Part shown: positions 1-8,837 of the stretch, one piece after another
Layout of the letters: each line of letters opens with the position of its first letter
Position numbering within the stretch: position 1 is the first letter of the stretch
DNA from: Carboxylicivirga taeanensis
GTDB lineage: Bacteria > Bacteroidota > Bacteroidia > Bacteroidales > Marinilabiliaceae
Assembly (NCBI RefSeq): GCF_051851475.1
Contig: NZ_JBPUSJ010000001.1
Span: 558,001-622,000, forward strand
Length of the DNA: 64,000 nucleotides
Direction of reading: 5' to 3'
Program-made: the position numbers and the translations under genes
The notes under the pieces: model-generated
Seen by the model: only the letters and a program-made list of their open reading frames with translations
What the model was told of the DNA's origin: nothing
The model's database searches: none

Positions 1-231
1 TTCACTCACCAATGCTGAACTTCCTAATTCATTTTTGAAGTCGATGGTGTTGAACAGGGCATTATAAATATAGTCGATACTCTCCCCTTTCATTATAACA
101 GCTGCATCGGACGGAACAGCTGCAAGCGACTGAGTATTGTCGTAGCTTTTAACACGACTTACCTGATAAAGAATGTAAGCAAGTAGTAAACAACAAACTG
201 AAATAGTGGCAATGATCCAGCCTTTTTTCAT
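1..231 (-). CDS. Membrane-anchored protein, N-terminal part only (cut by window edge)
   Basis: The first 77 codons of a gene running off the left edge. It starts at the ATG complementary to 229-231. The N-terminus is two Lys followed by a single hydrophobic segment (about residues 4-22), then a region containing AAVPSDAAVIMKGES. An exported or periplasmic domain after a signal anchor is likely. The phrase resembles the start of DUF3352-type Bacteroidota proteins, but too little is present to assign a family. A good Bacteroidota promoter lies just upstream at 279-309, so it is probably transcribed separately from porZ. Real gene: fairly sure; function: unknown. Confidence 0.6.
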   Translation of the reverse strand, partial: MKKGWIIATISVCCLLLAYILYQVSRVKSYDNTQSLAAVPSDAAVIMKGESIDYIYNALFNTIDFKNELGSSALVSE

Positions 232-278
232 ATTGTAAGATAGTTCGGTTAGACAAATATTAGTTAGGAACCTTATTA

Positions 279-309
279 CAAAGCTAATTTTGATCGCTTA
301 AATGGGCAA
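279..309 (-). promoter_or_regulatory. Bacteroidota-type promoter for the gene starting at 231
   Basis: Read on the minus strand, TTTG (-33 element, CAA complement at 307-309) is followed after 20 nt by TAGCTTTG (279-286), an exact match to the TAnnTTTG -7 consensus of the primary sigma factor of this phylum. The predicted transcription start lies about 40 nt before the ATG at 231. This is one of the best promoter matches in the window. Confidence 0.6.
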
Positions 310-325
310 AAAAAAATGATGAATT

Positions 326-2686
326 CTACCTAACCACCAAAATTTTAGTCACCCCAGATAATTCACCCCCTTCATCACTCACATAAACCAGGTAGACTCC
401 CGTCTTAACCCTTTCTCCCCCAAAGTTTTTGCCATTCCAATAAGCCTTGCCTCCTAAAGAGTTCGTTTGGTAAACAAGCTTACCACTAACGGTTGTGATT
501 TTGACGATACTATTTTGCATTAATCCGGCAATTGTGATATCGCCGTTAAAATCTTCCCGAACAGGATTCGGGTACGCATAGATTTTTTCAAACCCAGCTG
601 CTCCTTCAGTGGCCGTCGCCTTATAGGAAACGATTCCTTTAGCCGTGCCAATAAACACCTCTCCATTAGCAGGGGAAATGGTAATGCTGGTGATGCTATT
701 GGAAGGTAGCGGACTGTTTTGAGTATTGAAAGTGGCGTAAGTTTTTAGTCCGTCTTCGGAAACGAGATACACCCCAGAATTCTCAGTACCAATCCACTTG
801 CGGTTAGCACCATCAACGGCAATAGATGATACGCGTTCTTTCTCGAGCAGGTAGTCAGCCAAGTTACTTCCATCATTACGCGGTACCTTAATGCGACTTA
901 CAATCGGGTACTCTTCTGTGAAAATTGCCCAGGGCCGAAAATACACCAGTACGCCTTTATCGGTTCCAAGCCATACATAGCCTTTCTTATCTTCGGCCAG
1001 TGACAGAATCACTCTGGTCAGCTCTTTTCCATTTTCATCCCAAAGCCTTAGCTGACCTTTGTTACGCTCATCATTACCATAGCCCAACGGCGCACCGCTT
1101 CTATATGCATCATCGCTATCGTCCAGTAAAGTGCCTTTGGTATCTATCACCATTAGGCCCTGTCGCTCCCCTACCGCCGCGCGCGGAATGGGGAACCAGA
1201 CCATATCATCTTTCGTAATCAGCATCTGACCCGTGCTATGTATGTCTCTGGCGCCGGCATAGTCAAACTGGTACCAGGCTGAGTCTGATTTCACGACAAT
1301 GCCACTTTGCACTTCCGAATTTGTCATCCACACATTACCCTCACTATCGCTGGCAATTCCGCCAACCCTTACATACATTCTGCCATCCGGAAAGATATCC
1401 TGCAGGCCATTGTCACTTTCACCATGATGCTGAATGGTATCGACCCCTTGGACTTCGAATATCCCGCCACCCCAGCTGGAGATATACGCTTTGCTATCAT
1501 CAGTTTTATCGGAACAAATTCGCAATAAGTCCCTGGTTGTATAACCTCCGCCAGGCACCTTACTTCTATAACTATCCCAATTGCTGTAATTGAAAAAAGA
1601 ATACTCCACCCGACGGTTTAGATTGTTGTAATCAGCGGTTATTCCGCCAGCTGTTGAATACACTCCTTGACTGGTCGCATGCAGATAAAAGCAATTGTTG
1701 GAATAGGGGCCATTGGCCAGGTAGAAATTATCAGCTGCATGTGTATATTGCACCAGCCCGTAGTTCCGATCGGCCACAAAATAAGCATCTTCGTAACTGG
1801 AGTAAATGGCATCTTGAGCCGATAATCTGTCGGCAAATGAATAGCTGGTTATCCTGTCTGACTCGGTAAAATTTTCATTAAAAACAAGGATTCTGGACGA
1901 CAAGGAAACAACTAGTTTACCTGCAAACACATTGATACTCTTAACCTGTGAATCGGTTAAAAGACTAGACCATGCATTTTCATTTCCATGCTCCACCCTG
2001 TAGCCATCAGACACTTTGCCAACAGCAACAATTTGCCCCTCGTGAATATTAACAGCCAAGTACGGCACAGCTTCGGCAGACACCCTACGCCAGGCCTTAT
2101 CAAATACAATCAAGGGGTCCGACAGGTTTGCCTTAAGCAGTCCGCGCTCGGTTGCAGCGTAAATAACATCGCCCTGAACATGGGTTTCATTTATCTTCAG
2201 GCTTTCTGCATTAAGGCCTAAAAAATAGGTGTCGCTAATCTCATTTTTCTCAAGGTCGACCACCAACAAGGCATAATCGGTACTGCAATACGCCTTATGG
2301 TCCGAAATGTAAAAATGATTAATCTGCTTTGTTCCAGCTATTTGTTTCTGTTTAAAATCGGGAATATTTGTAACTTCACTACCACTTATGACATCAATAT
2401 TTCCATTCTCATATCCAACTATAAACTTATCGCCAGAAATTGATTGAAGTGCCGTAATCCCAACATCACTTAGGCCATTGACCCGGTTAAATGTTGAAAT
2501 CTCTTTATTCAATTTATCAAACACCAGCAGGCCCATGTCGCACGCTATAGTCACGTAGTTTTCCGATTCAACCACATTATTGGCATTGCGATATGAAAAA
2601 TGTGCTCTCCACCGTGAATCTTGTCCGAACAAAAATACAATAGGAGCAATGAATAGAATCAAAGTAAGCAGGATGAGTTTACGCAT
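326..2686 (-). CDS. porZ: PorZ-like beta-propeller protein with T9SS C-terminal signal
   Basis: 786 residues. An N-terminal signal peptide (about 1-21, ending FLFGQ) leads into a long series of beta-propeller blades of the two-component-regulator type (WMTNSE, WLGTDKGVLVY and WIGTENSGVYL are typical blade motifs). The last roughly 85 residues form a type A sorting domain (YPNPVRED near its start, GVYLVYV near its end). Propeller blades plus CTD at this length match PorZ, a surface component of the type IX secretion system that in Porphyromonas works with PorU in attaching cargo to A-LPS. The start ATG overlaps the end of the upstream rdgB by 8 bases, so the two are translationally coupled on one transcript. 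A generic T9SS cargo propeller protein is the alternative; pairing with rdgB and overall length favour PorZ. Confidence 0.75.
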   Translation of the reverse strand: MRKLILLTLILFIAPIVFLFGQDSRWRAHFSYRNANNVVESENYVTIACDMGLLVFDKLNKEISTFNRVNGLSDVGITALQSISGDKFIVGYENGNIDVISGSEVTNIPDFKQKQIAGTKQINHFYISDHKAYCSTDYALLVVDLEKNEISDTYFLGLNAESLKINETHVQGDVIYAATERGLLKANLSDPLIVFDKAWRRVSAEAVPYLAVNIHEGQIVAVGKVSDGYRVEHGNENAWSSLLTDSQVKSINVFAGKLVVSLSSRILVFNENFTESDRITSYSFADRLSAQDAIYSSYEDAYFVADRNYGLVQYTHAADNFYLANGPYSNNCFYLHATSQGVYSTAGGITADYNNLNRRVEYSFFNYSNWDSYRSKVPGGGYTTRDLLRICSDKTDDSKAYISSWGGGIFEVQGVDTIQHHGESDNGLQDIFPDGRMYVRVGGIASDSEGNVWMTNSEVQSGIVVKSDSAWYQFDYAGARDIHSTGQMLITKDDMVWFPIPRAAVGERQGLMVIDTKGTLLDDSDDAYRSGAPLGYGNDERNKGQLRLWDENGKELTRVILSLAEDKKGYVWLGTDKGVLVYFRPWAIFTEEYPIVSRIKVPRNDGSNLADYLLEKERVSSIAVDGANRKWIGTENSGVYLVSEDGLKTYATFNTQNSPLPSNSITSITISPANGEVFIGTAKGIVSYKATATEGAAGFEKIYAYPNPVREDFNGDITIAGLMQNSIVKITTVSGKLVYQTNSLGGKAYWNGKNFGGERVKTGVYLVYVSDEGGELSGVTKILVVR

Positions 2687-3260
2687 ATTGTTCTCTCAAA
2701 AAGTCGATTAGTTTTTTAATAGCCCTTCCGCGATGACTTATTTCATTTTTTAGCTGAATATCCATCTCGGCAAAAGATTGCTCGTAACCCTCGGGCCTAA
2801 AAATTGGATCATACCCAAAACCTTCGTTACCCTGTTTATTTTTGAGGATAGTTCCTTGCACCACACCTACAAACTGAAACTCCTTTCCGTCGATAATTAA
2901 AGAGATAACTGTCCGAAACCGCGCCTTACGATTTGCCACACCATCGAGGCACTGAAGTACCTTGGCCATATTCGCCTCAGCATCATTATCTGTACCAGCG
3001 TAACGGGCTGAGTATACACCGGGTTCACCATTTAAAGCCTCTATTTCCAATCCCGTATCGTCAGCGAAACAATTAACATCAAACTTTTTATAAACGTACT
3101 CCGACTTCTGACGGGCATTAGCCTCCAAGGTCTCTCCTGTTTCAGGAATATCATCCTCGCAACGAATATCTTTGAGGCTGAGAAGCGTAATTTTCGAATC
3201 TAAAAGCGCTTGAATTTCCTGAAGCTTATGTTGATTATTAGTTGCAAAAACCAGTTCCAT
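2679..3260 (-). CDS. rdgB: XTP/dITP diphosphatase (RdgB/HAM1 family)
   Basis: 193 residues from the ATG at 3258-3260. The frame is open 24 codons further upstream, but that extension is low-complexity and covers the predicted promoter, whereas family members begin at this MELVFATNN. The SVKTNH-like nucleotide motif is ATNNQHKLQEI at the N-terminus. FADDTGLEIEALNGEPGVYS is the acidic metal-binding motif, and EGFGYDPIF and SHRGRAIKKL complete the family signature. The enzyme hydrolyses non-canonical purine nucleoside triphosphates (dITP, XTP) to monophosphate and pyrophosphate, preventing their incorporation into DNA. It overlaps porZ by 8 bases and is expressed from its own promoter at 3294-3321. 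Confidence 0.95.
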   Translation of the reverse strand: MELVFATNNQHKLQEIQALLDSKITLLSLKDIRCEDDIPETGETLEANARQKSEYVYKKFDVNCFADDTGLEIEALNGEPGVYSARYAGTDNDAEANMAKVLQCLDGVANRKARFRTVISLIIDGKEFQFVGVVQGTILKNKQGNEGFGYDPIFRPEGYEQSFAEMDIQLKNEISHRGRAIKKLIDFLREQYA

Positions 3261-3293
3261 ATGATTAGTTTTATCTTTTAAACGTTTTGAATA

Positions 3294-3321
3294 CAAATGT
3301 ATTTTAAAAACTTTAAAACAA
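3294..3321 (-). promoter_or_regulatory. Promoter for rdgB-porZ
   Basis: On the minus strand TTG (3319-3321) is followed after 17 nt by TACATTTG (3294-3301), matching TAnnTTTG. It sits between the terminator of the upstream usp gene and the rdgB ATG at 3260, about 34 nt from the start codon. Confidence 0.55.
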
Positions 3322-3330
3322 TATAGGCAC

Positions 3331-3361
3331 AAAAAAAGACGACCTCTATCAGATCGTCTTT
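3331..3361 (-). terminator. Rho-independent terminator of the universal stress gene
   Basis: On the minus strand AAGACGA, an 11-nt loop and TCGTCTT are followed by a run of T. The hairpin lies 26 bases after the stop codon at 3387 and separates usp from rdgB. Confidence 0.8.
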
Positions 3362-3386
3362 GGCCTTTATAGCAGGTTAACCATTA

Positions 3387-4220
3387 TCAACCAAAACTTC
3401 CATATCCGTACTTCATCAAGTCTGTGCGCGGATTAATTACCAACACAGGCATTTTTGCACTGTTGGCAATTATGTATTGCTCGTAAGCACCTAACACATA
3501 GTCATGAAAAGCAATATCACGCGTTGTCATCACTAACACAAGATCGGCATCAATCTTTTCCGAAAACTGAATTGTTTCCTTCGAGAAAGAATCCTCACCT
3601 TCAGACAGAACCAATTCGTAATCAACCCCTTTTTCTTCAAGATATTTTTTAGAAAACACCACATTTGCTTTTGTACGGCTATCAATAATACCTTCTTTAG
3701 TGGCTGAGGCGTAGAGATACACCTTTGGGTTGGAGAATTGATATAAGAACTGCACCCACTTGAGCTTCTCCTTATTTTCCGACTTATAATCAACCGGAAA
3801 CACAATTTTTTGATAATCGTCGCGCTTAGGGGCTGACTGCACTACCAAATATGGGATTTTAGAACCAACAATCACTTTCAAAGCCCAGCTACCAGTCAAC
3901 TTCTGTAGACCTTTCATCCCATGGGTCCCCATCACTACCAAAAGGCAATCAAGCTCCTCTACAACCGTATTAATAGTTTTAAAAATTGTTCCTTCTTTAA
4001 CCGATGCAAATGGTTTTACTCCCTTTTGCTGCTCAAACCTTACGGCCTGCTCTTCAAGTTTGGCCTCTAAGTCGCTAATTTGATCTTCACTTTTGGCAAT
4101 GTGCAGCAAATGAACCTTTGCGTCGAGTTCATTGGCCACCTTTATCGCATGCAGTACTGCGTTGTCTGCCACTTCGGTAAAATCATAGGGGACCAGAATA
4201 GTGTTCTTTGATGTGTCCAT
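3387..4220 (-). CDS. Tandem universal stress protein (UspA family)
   Basis: 277 residues without signal peptide or membrane segment, made of two Usp domains (about 1-145 and 150-277). Domain 1 keeps the N-terminal ILVPYDFTEVADNA strand-loop and the nucleotide-binding loop GTHGMKGLQKLTGS. Domain 2 begins IVFPVDYK and has a much weaker loop (TTRDIAFHDYVLGA), so ATP binding is expected mainly in domain 1. The family covers cytoplasmic proteins induced by growth arrest and stress; the molecular task here is not visible. It stands alone, with a terminator downstream and a divergent cyclase gene upstream. Confidence 0.9.
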   Translation of the reverse strand: MDTSKNTILVPYDFTEVADNAVLHAIKVANELDAKVHLLHIAKSEDQISDLEAKLEEQAVRFEQQKGVKPFASVKEGTIFKTINTVVEELDCLLVVMGTHGMKGLQKLTGSWALKVIVGSKIPYLVVQSAPKRDDYQKIVFPVDYKSENKEKLKWVQFLYQFSNPKVYLYASATKEGIIDSRTKANVVFSKKYLEEKGVDYELVLSEGEDSFSKETIQFSEKIDADLVLVMTTRDIAFHDYVLGAYEQYIIANSAKMPVLVINPRTDLMKYGYGSFG

Positions 4221-4263
4221 AAAAAGCTCTACTGAATGTTCTTTATTAACGGAATAAATATAG

Positions 4264-4271
4264 TATTTTTG
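4264..4271 (+). promoter_or_regulatory. -7 element upstream of the cyclase gene
   Basis: TATTTTTG matches TAnnTTTG and lies 37 nt before the ATG at 4309. No convincing TTG is found at the expected distance upstream, so only half the promoter is supported. Confidence 0.35.
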
Positions 4272-4308
4272 ATTCTAAATCCAAGCAAGGGAGCCATACC
4301 GTATAACT

Positions 4309-6126
4309 ATGCCAAAGGAAGCCATCAACATAACAGCGCTGCAGCTATTACTTTCAAAAAAGAATCAGCTATTGGCCTTGGTATACGCAACATTTTTACT
4401 TTTGTTTCCAAATTTTATTCAGGCAGAAACACAGGCTATTCGAATAGTGGTGGAATGCCCAGATAAAAAGCCAGTTGCTATTCATAATAACACTACTATT
4501 TCGTGCAAATCATTCTCTCTGTTCTGGCAAAGCGATAGTTTGACCCCAGCCATCTGCAGATACCGGCTTATTCCGGGTTCTAAAGAATGGAGCCCTTGGT
4601 CCGTGCGTAACTCCGCCACTTACTTTAACCTGCCAGAAGGCAGCTACCTGTTTATACTGGAACAACGTAATGGATCAATTCAGGAAGCAACCATACACAT
4701 CAATTTGCCCTTTTGGGAAACAATGCTGTTCTATATTGGAGGCATTGTTCTGCTCAGCTTTCTTACCTTCTTTTTAATCGTTGTTCTTTTTCGACAGCGC
4801 ATACGCAAAATCACCCACAACATAGAAAGCGAATTCAGAAAAACATTTCGAATTAAGCAAAAGGCCAGAGAAAAAACAACGGGCACCAACGCCTTGGCCG
4901 TCAAGGAACAGGCCCGCATTCGTTCGCGAAAATACAAAAAAGTAACTGTTTTATTCGCTGATATACAGGGGTTTACTAAGATAGTTGAACACATTAACCC
5001 TGAGACATTAATAGATGAGTTGGATCGCTTCTTTTTTTATTTCGATGGCGTGGTAGAAAAGTACAACATTGAGAAAATAAAAACAATTGGCGACGCCTAT
5101 ATGTGCGCTGGCGGAATCCCGAATATTAACCGGACCAATCCCATTGAGGTAGTTCTGGCAGGCCTCGAAATGCAGAAGTTTATGCTCGACAGCAAAAAGC
5201 AACAGACCGGTGAATTGGGATTCTGGGAGTTACGCATCGGTGTTCATACCGGACCTGTTATTTCTGGTGAAATAGGCCGAAAAAATGTGTCGTTCGATAT
5301 TTGGGGCGACACGGTTAATATCGCATCACGAATGGAAAGTTCGGGCACTCCAGGCATGATCAATATCACGGGCGTGACCTATGAGCTGATTAAGGACTTC
5401 TTTGAGTGCGATTACAGAGGCAAAATGCCAATTAAGTACAAAGGAGAAACAGATATGTATTTTGTTAAACGAATCAAACCCGACCTGGCGAGTGATGAGC
5501 AGGGAATCTTCCCCAATCAAAAATTCTATATCAAACTTCAGCACATTCGCTTTGGAGACATTGAAAAGTTTATTCTCGATAAACTAGAGAATGAACTCAT
5601 GGATGGCCTTTTCTACCATAATAAATCTCACACCAAAGATGTGATAACGCAGGTTGAAATTATTGCCCGGGGTGAAAATGTCAGTTCCGAAGATCTGCTT
5701 GTGTTAAAAACAGCAGCCTTGTTACACGATGTCGGTTTTCTGGTGGAATATAATAATCACGAAGATAACAGCATTCAGTTTGCAAAAGAAATACTTCCTC
5801 AATACCATTACCCCGACTACCAAATAGAACAGATTGTTGAACTCATAAACATTACCCGCGTCGGCAGTAAACCCAGAAACTACCTGGAAAAAATTCTTAA
5901 AGACGCCGATTTAGACTATTTAGGCCGTCCCGATTTTATTTCCATCTCCAATAATCTGTTTAAAGAACTCAACCAGCATAACGGGAAAATGACCATGGCT
6001 GAGTGGAATAAGAAGCAACACCGTTTTATTTCCGAACACACCTATTACACCGCAACTGCAAAAAGCCTTAGACAAGTTCATAAGGAGCGTCAGCTGCAAA
6101 AATTAGAAGTGCTGGTAGCAATTTAG
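4309..6126 (+). CDS. Membrane adenylate cyclase with C-terminal HD domain
   Basis: 605 residues in four parts. (1) A hydrophobic N-terminal export segment (about 20-38) followed by an extracytoplasmic region to about 135 that resembles a Y_Y_Y domain (CRYRLIPGSKEWSPW). (2) A transmembrane helix at about 138-165. (3) A class III nucleotide cyclase domain at about 210-395, with metal-binding Asp in LFADIQGFT and in KTIGDAYM. The substrate-selecting pair is Lys (IEKIKTIG) and Asp (FDIWGD), as in adenylate rather than guanylate cyclases, and the transition-state Asn and Arg are present in VNIASRMES. (4) An HD domain at about 435-600 (HNKSH, LLHDVGF, DADLDYLG). The product should be cAMP made at the inner face of the membrane. 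The HD part might hydrolyse a nucleotide or be regulatory. It is a single-gene unit. Confidence 0.85.
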   Translation: MPKEAINITALQLLLSKKNQLLALVYATFLLLFPNFIQAETQAIRIVVECPDKKPVAIHNNTTISCKSFSLFWQSDSLTPAICRYRLIPGSKEWSPWSVRNSATYFNLPEGSYLFILEQRNGSIQEATIHINLPFWETMLFYIGGIVLLSFLTFFLIVVLFRQRIRKITHNIESEFRKTFRIKQKAREKTTGTNALAVKEQARIRSRKYKKVTVLFADIQGFTKIVEHINPETLIDELDRFFFYFDGVVEKYNIEKIKTIGDAYMCAGGIPNINRTNPIEVVLAGLEMQKFMLDSKKQQTGELGFWELRIGVHTGPVISGEIGRKNVSFDIWGDTVNIASRMESSGTPGMINITGVTYELIKDFFECDYRGKMPIKYKGETDMYFVKRIKPDLASDEQGIFPNQKFYIKLQHIRFGDIEKFILDKLENELMDGLFYHNKSHTKDVITQVEIIARGENVSSEDLLVLKTAALLHDVGFLVEYNNHEDNSIQFAKEILPQYHYPDYQIEQIVELINITRVGSKPRNYLEKILKDADLDYLGRPDFISISNNLFKELNQHNGKMTMAEWNKKQHRFISEHTYYTATAKSLRQVHKERQLQKLEVLVAI

Positions 6127-6150
6127 CTATGGATATAACGTTTAAAGATC

Positions 6151-6158
6151 TATATTTG
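6151..6158 (+). promoter_or_regulatory. -7 element for the bactofilin-atp operon
   Basis: TATATTTG matches TAnnTTTG exactly, 29 nt before the bactofilin ATG at 6187. The genes that follow up to atpG are closely spaced, so this could serve the whole F-type ATPase operon. No clear TTG is seen at the upstream position. Confidence 0.45.
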
Positions 6159-6186
6159 CTATATTCTTAAAACTAACAATTGGAAA

Positions 6187-6564
6187 ATGGCTAAAAATTT
6201 CGAACCAGAAAATAAGTTACCCAACATGATTGGTCCGGGTACGAAAATTAAGGGCGATATAGAAACAAACGGAGACATCAAAATTGACGGTACTATTGAA
6301 GGGAATATTGTCTCTAAAGGAAAAGTGCTGGTTGGACAAAACGGTGTGGTTAACGGTGAAGTTAAGTGTACTAATTGTGACATTTATGGAACATTTGATG
6401 GCCAGCTTCAAGTTACTGAACTGTTATCACTAAAGGCCTCCAGCAAGTTGCATGGCGATGTTAGAACCAGTAAATTATCTATTGAGCCAGGTGCCATCTT
6501 TACCGGAACTTGCAAAATGGATGAGAAGGTAACACCGCCGGCTAACCCAAATGCCAAGAAATAA
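6187..6564 (+). CDS. Bactofilin (polymer-forming cytoskeletal protein)
   Basis: 125 residues, soluble. After a short polar N-terminus the core (about 18-110) is a run of short beta-rungs with regularly spaced Gly and hydrophobic residues (IKGDIETNGDIKIDGTIEGN, then VNGEVKC and LHGDVRTSKLSIEPGAIFTG), the beta-helix pattern of bactofilins. A Pro/Lys-rich tail follows. Bactofilins polymerise without nucleotide and act as scaffolds at the membrane for cell shape or polar structures. The end overlaps the next gene by 14 bases. This position just before atp genes recurs in Bacteroidota (family knowledge), but a functional link to ATP synthase is unproven. Confidence 0.9.
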   Translation: MAKNFEPENKLPNMIGPGTKIKGDIETNGDIKIDGTIEGNIVSKGKVLVGQNGVVNGEVKCTNCDIYGTFDGQLQVTELLSLKASSKLHGDVRTSKLSIEPGAIFTGTCKMDEKVTPPANPNAKK

Positions 6565-6937
6565 GCAGACAATCCAATATGCCCGTTCCTCAGTGCTATA
6601 TTTAGTGGGTTCATTAGCTGTTGCAGCTATTACCTACGCATTTGACGACTGGCTTAAGATATTGATGGAGAAGGTAATATCCGGACTTATATTTTTGACT
6701 GGGTTATACCTTCTTTTTTATTTCATTTTTGCTTTTATCCAGAAAAAGCATCCGGACAAAAGTGCATTTACCTTCTTGATATTAACGGCATTAAAGTCAG
6801 TTTTTATTATTGTCTACTTATTTCTTTTTTTAAATCCGACAGACATTGAAAACAAAACAGAAATACTATTGTTTTTAATGAACTATTTTGCGCTACTAAT
6901 CATAGACATAGTTGTTAAATTGCGCTTAATGAAATAA
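6551..6937 (+). CDS. Small four-helix membrane protein at the AtpI/AtpZ position
   Basis: 128 residues with four hydrophobic segments (about 12-30, 40-62, 72-92, 102-120), a basic N-terminus and a basic C-terminal end (VKLRLMK). It starts inside the bactofilin gene and ends 28 bases before atpB. AtpI-type proteins in this place help assemble the c-ring; two-helix AtpZ and four-helix AtpI-like proteins often come together. Here only one such gene exists. Sequence identity to AtpI cannot be judged by eye, so the assignment rests on size, topology and position. Confidence 0.7.
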   Translation: MPRNKQTIQYARSSVLYLVGSLAVAAITYAFDDWLKILMEKVISGLIFLTGLYLLFYFIFAFIQKKHPDKSAFTFLILTALKSVFIIVYLFLFLNPTDIENKTEILLFLMNYFALLIIDIVVKLRLMK

Positions 6938-6965
6938 AAGAACTTAAAACAGCACACTAAATTTA

Positions 6966-8042
6966 ATGCAACATATACGGATATTTCTTGCACTGACTGT
7001 GCTTATGACCTTGCCCATAAGCACCTATGCTGCCGACGAGCATAACAAAGGTACTGATGCTGAGTTTGACCCCATGGAAATGATTATGCACCACATTGCA
7101 GATGCACATGAGTGGCACGTTATTTCATTTACCAAAAATGATGGCACCGAGCAGCATATTACCATTCCCCTTCCCGTGATTCTCATTGATGGTGGATTGC
7201 AGGTATTCATGTCTTCAGCATTTCACCATGGTGAAAAAGTAGTGCAAAAAGGAAATTCGTATTACAGGCTCTACCACGGTAAAATTTATAAAACCGATGC
7301 AAGCGGAACCATCAATTACAACGACCAACAGGAGGTGCTGAACAACAAGCCTATCGATTTGTCCATTACCAAGAATGTGGCATCGATGTGGCTAAGTGTG
7401 CTAATTATTATTTGGCTCTTCACCAGTGCTGCTAAAGGCTATAAAGGCCATCCGGCAGCTCCTAAAGGTGTGCAGTCGTTTTTAGAACCACTCATACTTT
7501 TTGTACGCGATGACATAGCCTATGCACAAATAAACAGGGAGAAAGCTGATCGCTACATGCCCTTTCTTCTCACGCTGTTTTTCTTTATATGGCTTAACAA
7601 TCTTTTGGGTCTGATCCCATTTTTCCCGGGTGGAAGTAACCTGACGGGTAATATCTCTTTTACCATGGTATTGGCCCTCATAACCTTTTTTGTGACCAAC
7701 TTTAGTGGAACCAAAAGTTATTGGGGACATATTTTCTGGATGCCAGGCGTACCTGTACCCATCCGTTTATTATTGTCTGTCATTGAATTTATTAGCTTAT
7801 TCACAAAACCATTTGCGCTAATGATTCGTTTATTAGCCAACATCACGGCCGGACACATCATCATTTTAAGCCTTTTCTCACTCATTTTTGTAATGAAAAG
7901 TGCCTATGTCAGTTTTGTATCAGTCCCGATGGCCTTAATGATGTTTATGCTCGAGTTGTTAGTTGCGGTGTTACAAGCATACATATTTACCTTATTATCA
8001 GCCTTGTTTATAGGCATGGCTGTCGAAAGTGAAGAACATTAA
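6966..8042 (+). CDS. atpB: F-type ATP synthase subunit a
   Basis: 358 residues, longer than the roughly 250-residue enterobacterial protein. A cleavable signal-like N-terminus (about 1-22, ending TYAAD) and an extra extracytoplasmic domain (about 25-140) precede the usual membrane helices, as is common in Bacteroidota. The essential Arg of the proton half-channel is R288 in the conserved stretch MIRLLANITAGH. The helices FLLTLFFFIWLNNLLGLIP and the C-terminal MLELLVAVLQAYIFTLL are typical. It forms the stator part of Fo beside the c-ring. Confidence 0.97.
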   Translation: MQHIRIFLALTVLMTLPISTYAADEHNKGTDAEFDPMEMIMHHIADAHEWHVISFTKNDGTEQHITIPLPVILIDGGLQVFMSSAFHHGEKVVQKGNSYYRLYHGKIYKTDASGTINYNDQQEVLNNKPIDLSITKNVASMWLSVLIIIWLFTSAAKGYKGHPAAPKGVQSFLEPLILFVRDDIAYAQINREKADRYMPFLLTLFFFIWLNNLLGLIPFFPGGSNLTGNISFTMVLALITFFVTNFSGTKSYWGHIFWMPGVPVPIRLLLSVIEFISLFTKPFALMIRLLANITAGHIIILSLFSLIFVMKSAYVSFVSVPMALMMFMLELLVAVLQAYIFTLLSALFIGMAVESEEH

Positions 8043-8068
8043 TAGTTAATATTTTTAAACGTAATACA

Positions 8069-8278
8069 ATGGAAGGTTTATCATTAACCACAATCGGTTT
8101 AGGCTTAATCATCATCGGAGCCGCATATGGAATTGGTCGAATTGCCCAGAGTGCCATGGAAGCCATGGGGCGTCAACCAGAAATCAGTTCAAAAATTCAA
8201 ACTGCAATGATTATTGCGGCTGCTCTTATTGAAGGTGCTGCCCTATTTGCGATTGTAGTGGCTCTAATGAAAGGTTAA
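8069..8278 (+). CDS. atpE: F-type ATP synthase subunit c
   Basis: 69 residues, two transmembrane helices joined by the polar loop MGRQPE. The ion-carrying carboxylate is E55 in ALIEGAALF. The residue after it is Gly rather than the Ser/Thr of sodium-binding rings, and the first helix lacks the Gln of the sodium signature, so proton coupling is the better prediction. The Gly-rich first helix packs the ring. It lies between atpB and atpF with short gaps. Confidence 0.97.
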   Translation: MEGLSLTTIGLGLIIIGAAYGIGRIAQSAMEAMGRQPEISSKIQTAMIIAAALIEGAALFAIVVALMKG

Positions 8279-8290
8279 AACTGAACGATT

Positions 8291-8785
8291 ATGGGATTGC
8301 TAACACCAGATCCCGGTTTAGTATTTTGGTCAGCCCTCACCTTTGGACTGCTGGTTTTCATACTAAAGCGATACGCCTGGAAACCAATTTTACATGCAGT
8401 TAAATCGCGGGAAGAAACCATCGAGTATGCACTAGCAGCTGCCGAAAAAGCCCGAGCCGAAGTTGAAGACTTGAATGTCACCAAGGTTCAGATAATGGAC
8501 GAAGCAAAGGCTCAGCGAGATGATTTGATCAAACAAGCCAGGGACATAAAAAAATCAATGCTGGACGATGCCAAATTGAAAGCACAGTCAGAAGCAGACA
8601 AAATTATTGCTGCTGCACGTGTTCAGATTGAGCGAGAAAAGAACGAGGCCATCCTGCAATTGAAAGAAAAAGTAGCAGAATTTTCAGTTGATATCGCCAG
8701 TAAACTATTGGAAGAAGAGTTACAGACTTCTGACAAGCAAAAGGCGATTATTGATAAATATCTGCAGGAAGTGAACTTTAATTAG
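8291..8785 (+). CDS. atpF: F-type ATP synthase subunit b
   Basis: 164 residues. One N-terminal transmembrane helix (about 8-28, PGLVFWSALTFGLLVFILK) is followed by a long charged, Ala/Glu/Lys-rich coiled coil, the peripheral stalk that ties Fo to F1 through the delta subunit. The start is 13 bases after atpE. Only one b-type gene is present, as in homodimeric stalks. Confidence 0.95.
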   Translation: MGLLTPDPGLVFWSALTFGLLVFILKRYAWKPILHAVKSREETIEYALAAAEKARAEVEDLNVTKVQIMDEAKAQRDDLIKQARDIKKSMLDDAKLKAQSEADKIIAAARVQIEREKNEAILQLKEKVAEFSVDIASKLLEEELQTSDKQKAIIDKYLQEVNFN

Positions 8786-8837
8786 TGTTTACAGGCACTA
8801 ACTAAAACGATGTAGAACACCCTCTGAATACAAGAGA

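Noticed and set aside
925..1218. Open frames antisense to porZ, metH, mcp and other long genes
   Set aside because: They lie wholly within well-supported genes, have biased composition without motifs, and are shadows of the coding strand.
3261..3332. 24-residue N-terminal extension of RdgB
   Set aside because: It runs through the predicted promoter and does not fit the family start.
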